From an uncultured Bacteroides sp. (GTDB lineage: Bacteria; Bacteroidota; Bacteroidia; Bacteroidales; Bacteroidaceae), in contig USEY01000002.1 in assembly GCA_900553815.1 (NCBI GenBank), positions 52,355 to 116,354 of the forward strand: a DNA stretch of 64,000 nucleotides, given 5' to 3'. The stretch's first letter is position 1. Each line of letters begins with the position of its first letter. Positions 47,756 through 56,162 of this stretch are shown here, one piece after another. Below the pieces are notes generated by a model, which was not told the DNA's origin, searched no databases, and saw only the letters and a list, made by a program, of their open reading frames with translations. The position numbers and the translations under genes are program-made.

Positions 47756-49240
47756 ATGAAACAAGTATCACGCAAGCAATGGATTAAGTTTGGCATCGTG
47801 ACCCTGCTCTATCTGCTCTTCCTGCTGTGGGTCAAGAGTTGGTGGGGACTGATTGTCGTGCCTTTCATCTACGATATATACATCAGCAAACGGATTCCCT
47901 GGAGCTGGTGGCGGAAATCAAAGAACCCGACGGTGCGCGGCGTCATGAGCTGGGTGGACGCCATTGTGTTTGCTCTGGTAGCAGTCTACTTTGTCAATCT
48001 CTACATCTTCCAGAACTACCAGATACCGTCATCATCGCTGGAAAAGTCACTGCTTGTAGGCGACTTCCTCTACGTCAGCAAAATGAGCTACGGACCGCGC
48101 GTACCCAACACACCGCTCTCCATGCCGCTGGCACAGCACACGCTGCCGGTCTTCAACTGCAAGTCGTACATCGAGTGGCCGCAGTGGAAGTACAAGCGCG
48201 TGGCCGGACTGGGCAAGGTGAAGCTAAACGACATCGTAGTGTTCAACTTCCCCGCCGGCGACACCGTGGCTACCAACTTCCAGCAGACCGACTTCTACAG
48301 CCTGGCCTATAGCGAGGGACGCCGTATGTATCCCAACGCCATCAACATGGACAGCCTCTCGCGCAGCCAGCAGCGCACCGTCTACGACCTCTACTATGCC
48401 GCCGGCCGCAAGCTTATCATGAGCAATCCGCAGATGTACGGCAAAGTCATCACCCGACCCGTTGACCGTCGCGAGAACTACGTGAAACGTTGCGTAGGTC
48501 TGCCGGGCGACACACTGCAAATCAAGGGCGGACAAGTGTACATCGACGGAAAGGCGATAGAGAATCCCGAAAACCTGCAGTTCAACTACTTCGTACAGAC
48601 CACCGGCCCGCTCATTCCGGAAGAGATGTTCCGCGAACTGGGTATCAGCAAAGACGACCAGATACTGATGAACGACGCTCCCGGATGGGAAGCCAGCCTG
48701 CTGGAGATGGGCCTCGGCAAGCGCGATGCCCAAGGCCGACTGATTCCGGTCTATCACCTGCCGCTTACCAAGAAGATGTTCGACACGCTCAGCGCCAACA
48801 AGAAACTCATCAGCAACATCGTCATGGAGTCGGAAGAATACACCGACCAACTCTACCCGCAGAACCTCTACACCAAGTGGAACCGCAACGACTACGGCCC
48901 CATCTGGATTCCGAAGAAAGGCGCTACCATTGCCCTGACCGAGGACAACCTGCCCATCTACGAACGTTGCATCGAAGCTTACGAAGGCAACAAGCTGGAA
49001 CGCCGTGCCGACGGCATCTACATCAACGGACAGAAGGCCGACAGCTACACCTTCCAGATGGACTACTACTGGATGATGGGCGACAATCGCCACAACTCTG
49101 CCGACTCGCGCTACTGGGGCTTCGTGCCCGAAGACCACGTAGTGGGCAAGCCTATCCTTGTCTGGCTGTCGTTGGACAAAGACCGCGGCTGGTTTGACGG
49201 CAAGATACGCTGGAACCGCCTGTTCAAGTGGGTGGACTAA
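47756..49240 (+). CDS. lepB: Signal peptidase I (active paralogue)
   Basis: Inner-membrane protease that removes signal peptides, active site on the periplasmic side. Two N-terminal hydrophobic regions (about 11-44 and 65-85) precede box B IPSSSLEKSLLVGD with catalytic Ser94, and box D NYVKRCVGLPGD with general-base Lys244. Box E is MMGDNRHNSADSRYWG (about 441). At 494 residues it is much longer than the 320-residue E. coli enzyme because of insertions between the boxes, a normal trait in Bacteroidetes. Its own catalytic residues are intact, in contrast to the downstream paralogue. Confidence 0.95.
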   Translation: MKQVSRKQWIKFGIVTLLYLLFLLWVKSWWGLIVVPFIYDIYISKRIPWSWWRKSKNPTVRGVMSWVDAIVFALVAVYFVNLYIFQNYQIPSSSLEKSLLVGDFLYVSKMSYGPRVPNTPLSMPLAQHTLPVFNCKSYIEWPQWKYKRVAGLGKVKLNDIVVFNFPAGDTVATNFQQTDFYSLAYSEGRRMYPNAINMDSLSRSQQRTVYDLYYAAGRKLIMSNPQMYGKVITRPVDRRENYVKRCVGLPGDTLQIKGGQVYIDGKAIENPENLQFNYFVQTTGPLIPEEMFRELGISKDDQILMNDAPGWEASLLEMGLGKRDAQGRLIPVYHLPLTKKMFDTLSANKKLISNIVMESEEYTDQLYPQNLYTKWNRNDYGPIWIPKKGATIALTEDNLPIYERCIEAYEGNKLERRADGIYINGQKADSYTFQMDYYWMMGDNRHNSADSRYWGFVPEDHVVGKPILVWLSLDKDRGWFDGKIRWNRLFKWVD

Positions 49241-49264
49241 CCCAAACTACACGTACCTGACACT

Positions 49265-50200
49265 ATGAGAAAAGGCATTAAATGGGCATTGACAGTAGTG
49301 GCAGCAATAGCCGTGGCGGCATTGCTGCGCTGCTGTGTGGCCACGTCTTACCTCATTCCGTCGTCGGGCATGGAAAACTCCCTCTACAAAGGCGAGCGTA
49401 TATTGGTGAACAAGTGGAGCTACGGGCTGCGCCTGCCCTTCATGTCGCTGTGGAGCTATCACCGCTGGGCCGACAGTCCGGTAAGCAAGGAAGACATCAT
49501 CGTGTTCAACAACCCTGCCAACCTGAAAGAACCGCAGATAGACCGACGCGAAGTATTCATAGGCCGCTGCATAGGCACACCCGGCGACACGCTGCTGACC
49601 GACTCGCTCTTCACCGTCATCCCCTCCGAACAGAATGCCCCCGACCAGAAATTCCTCTACTGCTATCCCCGCCAACGCGAAGCACAGCTGACCCGTCTGC
49701 TCCAGTCGCTCGGCATACCTGCCGGCAGCCTGCTGGGACAGGACTCGCTGAACAACGTACGTAGCTTCAGCCGCTACGAATACTATCTGTTGCAACAGGA
49801 AATAAGCGGCGACTGCTGGGTGAAGCCTCTCATGCCCACCGACAGCACCTCGGTGCTCCAGCAACTGGTAGTGCCCGGCAAGGGAATAACTGTAGAAGTG
49901 ACACCGCGCAACATCACCCTGCTGCGCAACACGCTGGTCATGCACGAACACGTTGACGCCCGGATAAAGAACGATACCCTCTACATCAATGGCCGTCCCA
50001 CCCGTCAATGCCGCTTCAGCAAAGACTACTACTGGGTGGTAGCCAACAATTCCATCAACCTGTCCGACTCGCGCCTCTTCGGCTTCGTACCCAAAGACCA
50101 CATCATAGGCCGCGCCTCCCGCATCTGGTTCTCCAAAGAAGAAGGAAGCAGCCTGTTCAGCGGATACCGTTGGGACAGAATATGGACCAAAGTAAGATAA
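49265..50200 (+). CDS. Signal peptidase I-like protein lacking the catalytic dyad
   Basis: Paralogue of LepB (311 residues, one N-terminal transmembrane helix about 7-21) encoded 24 bp downstream. The fold motifs align without gaps but the chemistry is lost. IPSSGMENSLYKGE has Gly35 where box B has the catalytic Ser. VFIGRCIGTPGD has Gly100 where box D has the general-base Lys. Box E reads VVANNSINLSDSRLFG, with GDN replaced by ANN. The structural residues around these sites (PGD, SDSR, FGFVP.DH) remain. I read this as a stably folded pseudoenzyme, perhaps a partner or regulator of LepB. A shifted Ser (Ser34) acting as nucleophile cannot be excluded, but there is no Lys to activate it. Confidence 0.9.
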   Translation: MRKGIKWALTVVAAIAVAALLRCCVATSYLIPSSGMENSLYKGERILVNKWSYGLRLPFMSLWSYHRWADSPVSKEDIIVFNNPANLKEPQIDRREVFIGRCIGTPGDTLLTDSLFTVIPSEQNAPDQKFLYCYPRQREAQLTRLLQSLGIPAGSLLGQDSLNNVRSFSRYEYYLLQQEISGDCWVKPLMPTDSTSVLQQLVVPGKGITVEVTPRNITLLRNTLVMHEHVDARIKNDTLYINGRPTRQCRFSKDYYWVVANNSINLSDSRLFGFVPKDHIIGRASRIWFSKEEGSSLFSGYRWDRIWTKVR

Positions 50201-50212
50201 GACATCAGGAAC

Positions 50213-50845
50213 ATGAAAACCGTCTACCTATCATCCGCCTACCTGGCACCCGTGGAATACTACTGCAAGCTGCTGACCTACGACCGCGCCGTCATAGAGC
50301 AGCACGACCACTACCTGAAGCAAACCTACCGTAACCGCTGCACCATAGCCGCCCCCGACGGACCGTTGGCTCTGACCGTGCCCATCATCAAGCCCGACAC
50401 TCCGAAGTGCCCCATGCGCGACATCCGCATCTCTGACCACGGCAACTGGCGCCACCTGCACTGGAACGCCCTGCAGTCGGCCTACAACCACACTCCCTTT
50501 TTCAAATACTACAAAGACGACTTCCGCCCCTTCTACGAGCAGAAGTACGAGTTCCTGATGGACTTTAACGACGCCCTCGGACAGCTCATCTGCTCGTTCA
50601 TCGACATGGAGCCGCGCATCAGCCGCAGCGACGAATACAAAACCGGCTTTACACCCGACGAGGCCGACTTCCGCGAACGCATCCACCCTAAAAAGGATTT
50701 CCGCACCGAAGACCCCGACTTCCGTCCCCAGCCCTACTACCAGGTGTTCCAGGACAAACTGGGCTTCCTGCCCAACCTAAGCATCGTGGACCTGCTGTTC
50801 AACATGGGACCGGAGAGCTTGCTGGTACTGCAGGAAAGCCATTGA
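50213..50845 (+). CDS. WbqC family protein
   Basis: A 210-residue cytoplasmic protein of the WbqC-like family (PF08889), related to proteins of O-antigen loci; biochemical role not established. Begins MKTVYLSSAYLAPVEYYCKLLTYDRAVIEQHDHYLKQTYRNR, close to the family pattern in which a Tyr/Lys-rich start is followed by Q-T-Y-R-N-R. It ends with LSIVDLLFNMGPESLLVL, also conserved. Last gene of the dapB operon (12 bp gap). Its stop codon is only 6 bp from the convergent stop of the next gene, with no room for a terminator between them. Confidence 0.9.
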   Translation: MKTVYLSSAYLAPVEYYCKLLTYDRAVIEQHDHYLKQTYRNRCTIAAPDGPLALTVPIIKPDTPKCPMRDIRISDHGNWRHLHWNALQSAYNHTPFFKYYKDDFRPFYEQKYEFLMDFNDALGQLICSFIDMEPRISRSDEYKTGFTPDEADFRERIHPKKDFRTEDPDFRPQPYYQVFQDKLGFLPNLSIVDLLFNMGPESLLVLQESH

Positions 50846-50851
50846 TGATAC

Positions 50852-53731
50852 CTATCGGGAGAATCGTTGCAGAAACTCAGACAAATTCTCTCCTTCGCTC
50901 AGTCTCAGTTTCTTCCGCAAACGGTAACGGCTGATTTCGACTCCACGGACAGATATATTCAACAAGGGCGCAATTTCCTTGGACAAGAGATTCATATTGA
51001 TATAAGCACATAACATCTTCTCCTTATTGTTCAGTTCTGGGAACTCAGCTTCCAAGCGTTTGAAGAAGTCATGATGAACAGAGTCAAATGTGCTCTGAAA
51101 AGCCTGTAGGTCATCATCGTGTTCAATATTCGTATCTATATGGCCGATCAGCCTCAGCGTCTTCCGCCTAAGCGTCACCAGATTTTCCTCATTAATGGAA
51201 TGAGAAATACCCACCACCTCTTTTCTGATTTCCTGCAACATTTCATTCTTCCTGACAATATTCAACGTAGTACGTATCAACTCTTCTGACTTATGGCGCA
51301 GTTCTGCCTGCAGGTTTTCTTCCTTCAGCGAATCTATCTTTTCATCCTTTAGGTTGCTTTCCTGCTGAAGCACCTGCTGCCTATGATAGAAGTCCTGTTC
51401 CTGTGCCTTCAGCACACGTATGTGTCTCTTTGTAATCCAATGATAAAAATAATACAACATAGACATGACTACGACAATATATATCAGATAACTCCACCAT
51501 GTACGATACCAAGGCGGCAATATCTCAAATTCAAACGAAGCGACTACCGGTGCCATACCCTCTTCCAAATCTGGCAGCCTGACACTAAAAACATAATTTC
51601 CTTCGCTCAGATTAGTAAATTCCTTTGCATGACTCACACCATATTCACTCCATTCCCCTTCCTTCCCGTTACAGGAAAGTTTATAAGAATAAGACACCGG
51701 CAACACAAGTCCATAGTCGGCCGCTCCATATTCTATTCTCAGCGAATTACAACGATAGGGAATAACTAACCTGTGCATATTGGGCAAATAACTCTGTCCG
51801 TAAACCAACGAATCTTCCACACCAGTCAGATAAACCTTACGAATCTGTAATACTGGCTGAACTTGCTTTACAATAGGTTTATCCAGACGCAACAGCGAAA
51901 AACCGCTCTCCGAACCTATCACCGCATTGTTGCCACACAACGTAACACTTTCAAAACGCTCCACCATCTGTCCCGAACAAAATACATCACCAGAATAACG
52001 ACTATACACATTACGAGAAGCGTCATAACGCACCAGATTCATTGTTTTTCCATCAGAATACCACAAATTCTGCAAGGCATCTTCCTTCAGAAACGTATAG
52101 GAACCTTTACCTCCCAGCAATCCCTCCAGAGTTAGCGCACGCTTCAGCGAATCATCCTTCTCGTCATAAAGCCACAAGCCTTGACGCGAGGCCACTGCCA
52201 ACTGCTCGTCCACATAGGCCAAACATACATCCCGTCCACGATTCAAACCTACTGCCGTATATTCCTTCCATTCCTCTACTTTAAGCATATCGGCCGACAA
52301 CCGTAACCGAAAAATGCCATCTCCCCTATTGGCAATCCACACTACTCCCTCACGACTGTCTGCCAACAAGTTCTTGCACGACACATCACATCCTTCCACC
52401 TTTCCTACAACCAACCATCGACCATTGCTCTTCCTTAACACATGCAAACCGCGCTGTACACCGTAGGATCCAGCCAACAACGCATCCGGATGCCCCGGCA
52501 CTGCAATAATACGGCGTACCCCCTTCAAGCCCTCCAGGCATTCTGTTCTGTCACGGTCAATCACCACAACTCCTTTATCCAAAGCACAAAAAAGCTTTCC
52601 GTCATACTCCAGAAATGACCAGTTCTGACCTTCTGCTCCTTCTATAAAATCCATTAAAAAATCACTGCCGTCCTCATAAGGCATATTCGTACGGTACACA
52701 CCCTGAATAGTCCCCAGATAAAGTTTACCCTGATACACACACGAAGCATATCCCGAGCCTATTGGCGACCTATTACCATACAAATTCCTCACCGGAGTGT
52801 CTAACCGCACATAATCCACTCCACTTGCCAGCCCAAGCCACAGATTTCCCTCTGCGTCATACAACATACCTTGCACTGTCTTGTCCTGCAATCCGCCACT
52901 AGTCGAAATCACCTCCATAGTATCCTGTTCTAGGTCAAGCAGACATACACCTCCCTGTAGTGTACCCACAGCTAGCAATGTCCCACACATGGTAGCACAC
53001 GACACTCCGTTGCGTTGCAGGAAAACATCAGCTCGAGTGACAATACGTTTCAATCCTCCTACTCCATACATGTAAATTCCATTACCACGGGTTACCAACA
53101 ACACTTTATCCTTATAAGGCAATAATGCCTTACAGTCGGCTATTCCCTCCAACGCATCTACCAATACCGCTTCACTTCCCTTCAGCATCCATAGCCCTCT
53201 GGAAGATACGATATAAAACTTCGAATGTACGATTCCCGATGCAGAGATTTCCTGCAAATGATCTAAAGTATACAGTTTCCCTCCTTGCCAGATGAATACA
53301 TGCCGGTCGGCCTGAAAATAAGTAATCTCCCCCTCCACACATATATTCCTAATGGTACCCATATTCAGATTAACCGGCAGACTGTCTGACAAACAAGTAT
53401 AGCGCAGCTTACCCAACCTGTCAGGCCTGAAATAGCCAAAGTTACTTATCCCGCCTACGTAGACATGCCCTCTGTCATCCCTCTTCAGCGCCCTCATCCG
53501 CTCTCCACGCATGGAATACAAAGTCCAGTTCACGCCATCAAACTCCAACAAACCCTTATTGTTGGCTACATAAATCCAGCCATTATCCTGCTGGTCAATC
53601 ATCCAGTTCTGATTATCGGCCCGATAATCATGTCGGGTATAATTGACCACCGAACATTCCCAACTGGCATAAACCGACAAGCCATGTAACCCCAAGAAAA
53701 CATATAAGATAAATAGAAAACAAAACCTCAT
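50852..53731 (-). CDS. Membrane transcription regulator: beta-propeller, Y_Y_Y and LuxR-type HTH, no kinase
   Basis: One-component regulator of PUL2. Start placed at the ATG at 53731 because the -7 element at 53759-53766 overlaps the alternative ATG at 53761, which therefore cannot be transcribed. Signal sequence FLFILYVFLGLHGLSVYA; periplasmic Reg_prop-like propeller; Y_Y_Y domain; a single transmembrane helix near residue 750 (WWSYLIYIVVVMSMLYYFYHW). Next, a long coiled coil, then a LuxR-type HTH (LLSKEIAPLLNISVRGVEISRYRLRKKL) at the C-terminus. The sensor half resembles that of the hybrid regulator at 33381, but histidine kinase, receiver and AraC domains are absent. Divergent from the surface lipoprotein-susCD genes at 54737, which it probably controls. 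Confidence 0.88.
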   Translation of the reverse strand: MRFCFLFILYVFLGLHGLSVYASWECSVVNYTRHDYRADNQNWMIDQQDNGWIYVANNKGLLEFDGVNWTLYSMRGERMRALKRDDRGHVYVGGISNFGYFRPDRLGKLRYTCLSDSLPVNLNMGTIRNICVEGEITYFQADRHVFIWQGGKLYTLDHLQEISASGIVHSKFYIVSSRGLWMLKGSEAVLVDALEGIADCKALLPYKDKVLLVTRGNGIYMYGVGGLKRIVTRADVFLQRNGVSCATMCGTLLAVGTLQGGVCLLDLEQDTMEVISTSGGLQDKTVQGMLYDAEGNLWLGLASGVDYVRLDTPVRNLYGNRSPIGSGYASCVYQGKLYLGTIQGVYRTNMPYEDGSDFLMDFIEGAEGQNWSFLEYDGKLFCALDKGVVVIDRDRTECLEGLKGVRRIIAVPGHPDALLAGSYGVQRGLHVLRKSNGRWLVVGKVEGCDVSCKNLLADSREGVVWIANRGDGIFRLRLSADMLKVEEWKEYTAVGLNRGRDVCLAYVDEQLAVASRQGLWLYDEKDDSLKRALTLEGLLGGKGSYTFLKEDALQNLWYSDGKTMNLVRYDASRNVYSRYSGDVFCSGQMVERFESVTLCGNNAVIGSESGFSLLRLDKPIVKQVQPVLQIRKVYLTGVEDSLVYGQSYLPNMHRLVIPYRCNSLRIEYGAADYGLVLPVSYSYKLSCNGKEGEWSEYGVSHAKEFTNLSEGNYVFSVRLPDLEEGMAPVVASFEFEILPPWYRTWWSYLIYIVVVMSMLYYFYHWITKRHIRVLKAQEQDFYHRQQVLQQESNLKDEKIDSLKEENLQAELRHKSEELIRTTLNIVRKNEMLQEIRKEVVGISHSINEENLVTLRRKTLRLIGHIDTNIEHDDDLQAFQSTFDSVHHDFFKRLEAEFPELNNKEKMLCAYINMNLLSKEIAPLLNISVRGVEISRYRLRKKLRLSEGENLSEFLQRFSR

Positions 53732-53758
53732 AGTATATACATGTGTGTGTTTCGTGTA

Positions 53759-53766
53759 CAAATATA
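53759..53766 (-). promoter_or_regulatory. Bacteroides -7 element for the PUL2 regulator
   Basis: CAAATATA on the plus strand reads TATATTTG on the minus strand, matching TAnnTTTG, and implies a leader of about 20 nt before the start at 53731. Confidence 0.55.
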
Positions 53767-53784
53767 GAAAATAAAAAAATAAGT

Positions 53785-53919
53785 CTGCTACAAGACAGAT
53801 AAATGTCTGTTGCCAGGCAGCTAAGTGTATACTGCCAGGTAGCTAAATGTGCACTGCCAGGCAGCTAAATGTACACTGCCAGGCAGACAAATGCATACTG
53901 CCACTGCAACAAGCAAGTC
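53785..53919. repeat. 22-bp tandem array with CTGCCAGGCAG palindromes (family D)
   Basis: Cores CTGCCAGG(C/T)AG recur at 53832, 53854, 53876 and 53898, exactly 22 bp apart, each followed by CTAAATGTACA-like sequence; degenerate units extend upstream to 53785. It lies just behind the promoter of the PUL2 regulator. The rest of the gap to 54737 is AT-rich, holds one unsupported 97-codon ORF and the palindrome at 54510. Confidence 0.85.
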
Positions 53920-54509
53920 CGGCTTCACCTATTCCCCCCCATTCGCACTTGCAAAGCTTACTTCCCTTCTCCCCCAGACACCTTCTGTATGTCCATTTTC
54001 TGTATTGAAGTTTCACCCTTTCACCTCGGCATCCAACAACCTGATAAATAAGAGAATATGGTGAACCCTAATACATACACACCATTCACCGGCATGCGGC
54101 ATACGCACAGCGTTTTCATCTCATCATTCACCGCAATCAGCTTGTTATCAATGCAATCATGTGAAACTTCACTGAACAGCATTTGCTACTTATGTGAAAA
54201 CTCCCAACTGCCAGGACGCAAGGAAACACCTTGGCAAAACGGACAAGAGCATTGTCCCCACCACGTATTTACAACACCTGAGTCGTGGACACACTTACAG
54301 GGAATATGCACATCTATAGCGGGAAATGAAAAAGAAAACGAAGCAAATTAATAAAAAAGAACTAATGTTATAAAAATAACTTCATGAGATATACAATTCT
54401 TCAAAATGAATTATATATTTCACTTATTTACAAAGCTTTATGAAATTAATGAGAAAGAGCTGATGTAGTCAAATTCTTAAAATGATGAAGTCATTATGTA
54501 GTGTATAAT

Positions 54510-54532
54510 GCCTGTTTCACCACAGAAACGGC
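54510..54532. promoter_or_regulatory. GTTTC/GAAAC inverted repeat upstream of PUL2
   Basis: GCCTGTTTC (54510-54518) faces GAAACGGC (54525-54532). Related elements follow: GGAAACT (54627-54633) with AGTTTCC (54651-54657), and a single GGCTGTTTC near 54690. Possible binding sites of the divergent LuxR-type regulator; no clear -7 element is seen here. Confidence 0.4.
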
Positions 54533-54736
54533 CTAATTTCGCCGCTGAAAAAGTTAATACTATGTTTAACAGAGCTAAAAAAATAATACGCTAATGAAAA
54601 ACGATTCCTGAACATCTGCCAAACAAGGAAACTGAGAAATGTTCCATCATAGTTTCCTCGCCATTTACTGCTAAAACATGAAACATAATGGCTGTTTCAA
54701 TCTGTAATTTCCAAATTCAACTTAAAACATGAATGT

Positions 54737-56131
54737 ATGAAGAAAGACATTTTATCATCTTGTCTCTTTCTGGCCAGCCTACTAAGCCTAACAGCATGCC
54801 ATGACAATGAAACCGAGCACTTCAATGAAAAGGGAGCCTGCAAGGTTATAGCATTCAATGGTCCTGAACAAGCCTATATGGGAGACAGTATTTCATTTAC
54901 TTTTCAAATAGAAGGAAACGGTCCTCAAATGAACCAATCAAAAATTCAATTATTCTATGGTGAATCTATTGTTTCTGAACGTTTTCTGTTGACTCCTAAG
55001 AACGGTGAATATAGCGGAAAACTCTTTATCCCCTTTATTAAAGATATGGTAGATGGAGAAGTAAACCTGAAACTGCGCATACAAAATGAGCGCTATGCCA
55101 ATGCCGTGTCAGAAAGAGCCCTCACAGTCATCCGTCCTAAATATGAAAAGCTTATTCTGACAGATTCTGAAGGAAACAGCTACGATATGTTGCCTTCGGC
55201 AGACGTTCCCTACGAATACAGCGTTACCAATACATTTCCCAGCGAACTGTACGCCACTATTGAGGCTCCCAAATACGGTGAAAACGGCAATACCATCATA
55301 TTTGGAAGTGCCGACGGAAAAATCACCAACGGTAGTGCGGAAGTCATCAATTTTACGTCAGACACAGAAGGAGTCTATACCGTATCCTTCAATACTCTGA
55401 CATATGAAGGTTCACCCTTCATCAAATTCGCACTCAACGACATTGAATTTGAAAAAGTAGATGAAACCCACTACAAAGTAGATATTGACCTAAAACAGGG
55501 ACAAGACATCAAAATTACAGGTCTAAAAGCAGACTATGACAATTATTGGGTCAATCCCGCATTCTTCAGAACTGTAAAAGGTACTAACGGAAAAACATTA
55601 CGATTCATGGGAAGAGATGGAAAATATCGTATTACAGTAGACAAGAGCTTGAAATATTTCCGGGTTGAAGTATTAAATAATGCAGGAAGCGGCTTGGCAA
55701 ACCTGAACAATGGAGACGATGTAATATGGTGTAACGGTGATAACAACATTGGCCAACCTTCTTATAGCAAAAACGGCATTAACTGGTCTACAGGCGATAA
55801 GGTAATCTGTCTTGCTCCAATAGGAAACCAACGTCATCAACTGATTCTGCAAGCTGGAAAAAGTATCAACAAGAATAGTATTAATTTCAAATTCTTCTAC
55901 CAAAAAGGATGGGGAGGAGAATTTACTGCAAACAGAATCTCCCTGGACGATAGCAGCAGTTGGTTTAGAATCAATGCTAGCGATGGCAATATCCGTGACG
56001 GAGCAACTAAACTGAGTGACAACAAATACTATGTTATCACTATAGATATTTCAGAAGGAGCAGAAAAAGCCAAGATGTATGTTAATGAGACTGATGGATT
56101 TAAAGAAGAAGAGCCATTACCCATTGAATAA
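54737..56131 (+). CDS. Surface glycan-binding-like lipoprotein (SusE-type, DUF5125-like)
   Basis: Lipoprotein with signal MKKDILSSCLFLASLLSLTAC (Cys21) and an acidic stretch after it suited to surface export. Two or three beta-rich domains follow, the first around residues 40-130 (Ig-like, ending SERALTVIRP), the last from about 290 with SusE/SusF-like repeats (FFRTVKGTNGKTLRFMGRDGKYRITVDKSLKYFRVEV). It resembles DUF5125-type proteins of other PULs; a glycan-binding role is inferred from position. It precedes susC by 31 bp, an unusual order since such proteins normally follow susD. Confidence 0.8.
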   Translation: MKKDILSSCLFLASLLSLTACHDNETEHFNEKGACKVIAFNGPEQAYMGDSISFTFQIEGNGPQMNQSKIQLFYGESIVSERFLLTPKNGEYSGKLFIPFIKDMVDGEVNLKLRIQNERYANAVSERALTVIRPKYEKLILTDSEGNSYDMLPSADVPYEYSVTNTFPSELYATIEAPKYGENGNTIIFGSADGKITNGSAEVINFTSDTEGVYTVSFNTLTYEGSPFIKFALNDIEFEKVDETHYKVDIDLKQGQDIKITGLKADYDNYWVNPAFFRTVKGTNGKTLRFMGRDGKYRITVDKSLKYFRVEVLNNAGSGLANLNNGDDVIWCNGDNNIGQPSYSKNGINWSTGDKVICLAPIGNQRHQLILQAGKSINKNSINFKFFYQKGWGGEFTANRISLDDSSSWFRINASDGNIRDGATKLSDNKYYVITIDISEGAEKAKMYVNETDGFKEEEPLPIE

Positions 56132-56162
56132 CTCCAATCAACAACCAAACTATTAATTCAGT

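Noticed and set aside
53731..53761. Alternative start of the PUL2 regulator at 53761
   Set aside because: The ATG overlaps the -7 element and would lie upstream of the transcription start; the ATG at 53731 starts directly with a signal sequence.
54058..54351. 97-codon frame with a lipobox-like LLSMQSC
   Set aside because: No recognised family, irregular composition, no promoter or operon partner; the lipobox is too far from a proper signal start. Conservation in relatives would change this.
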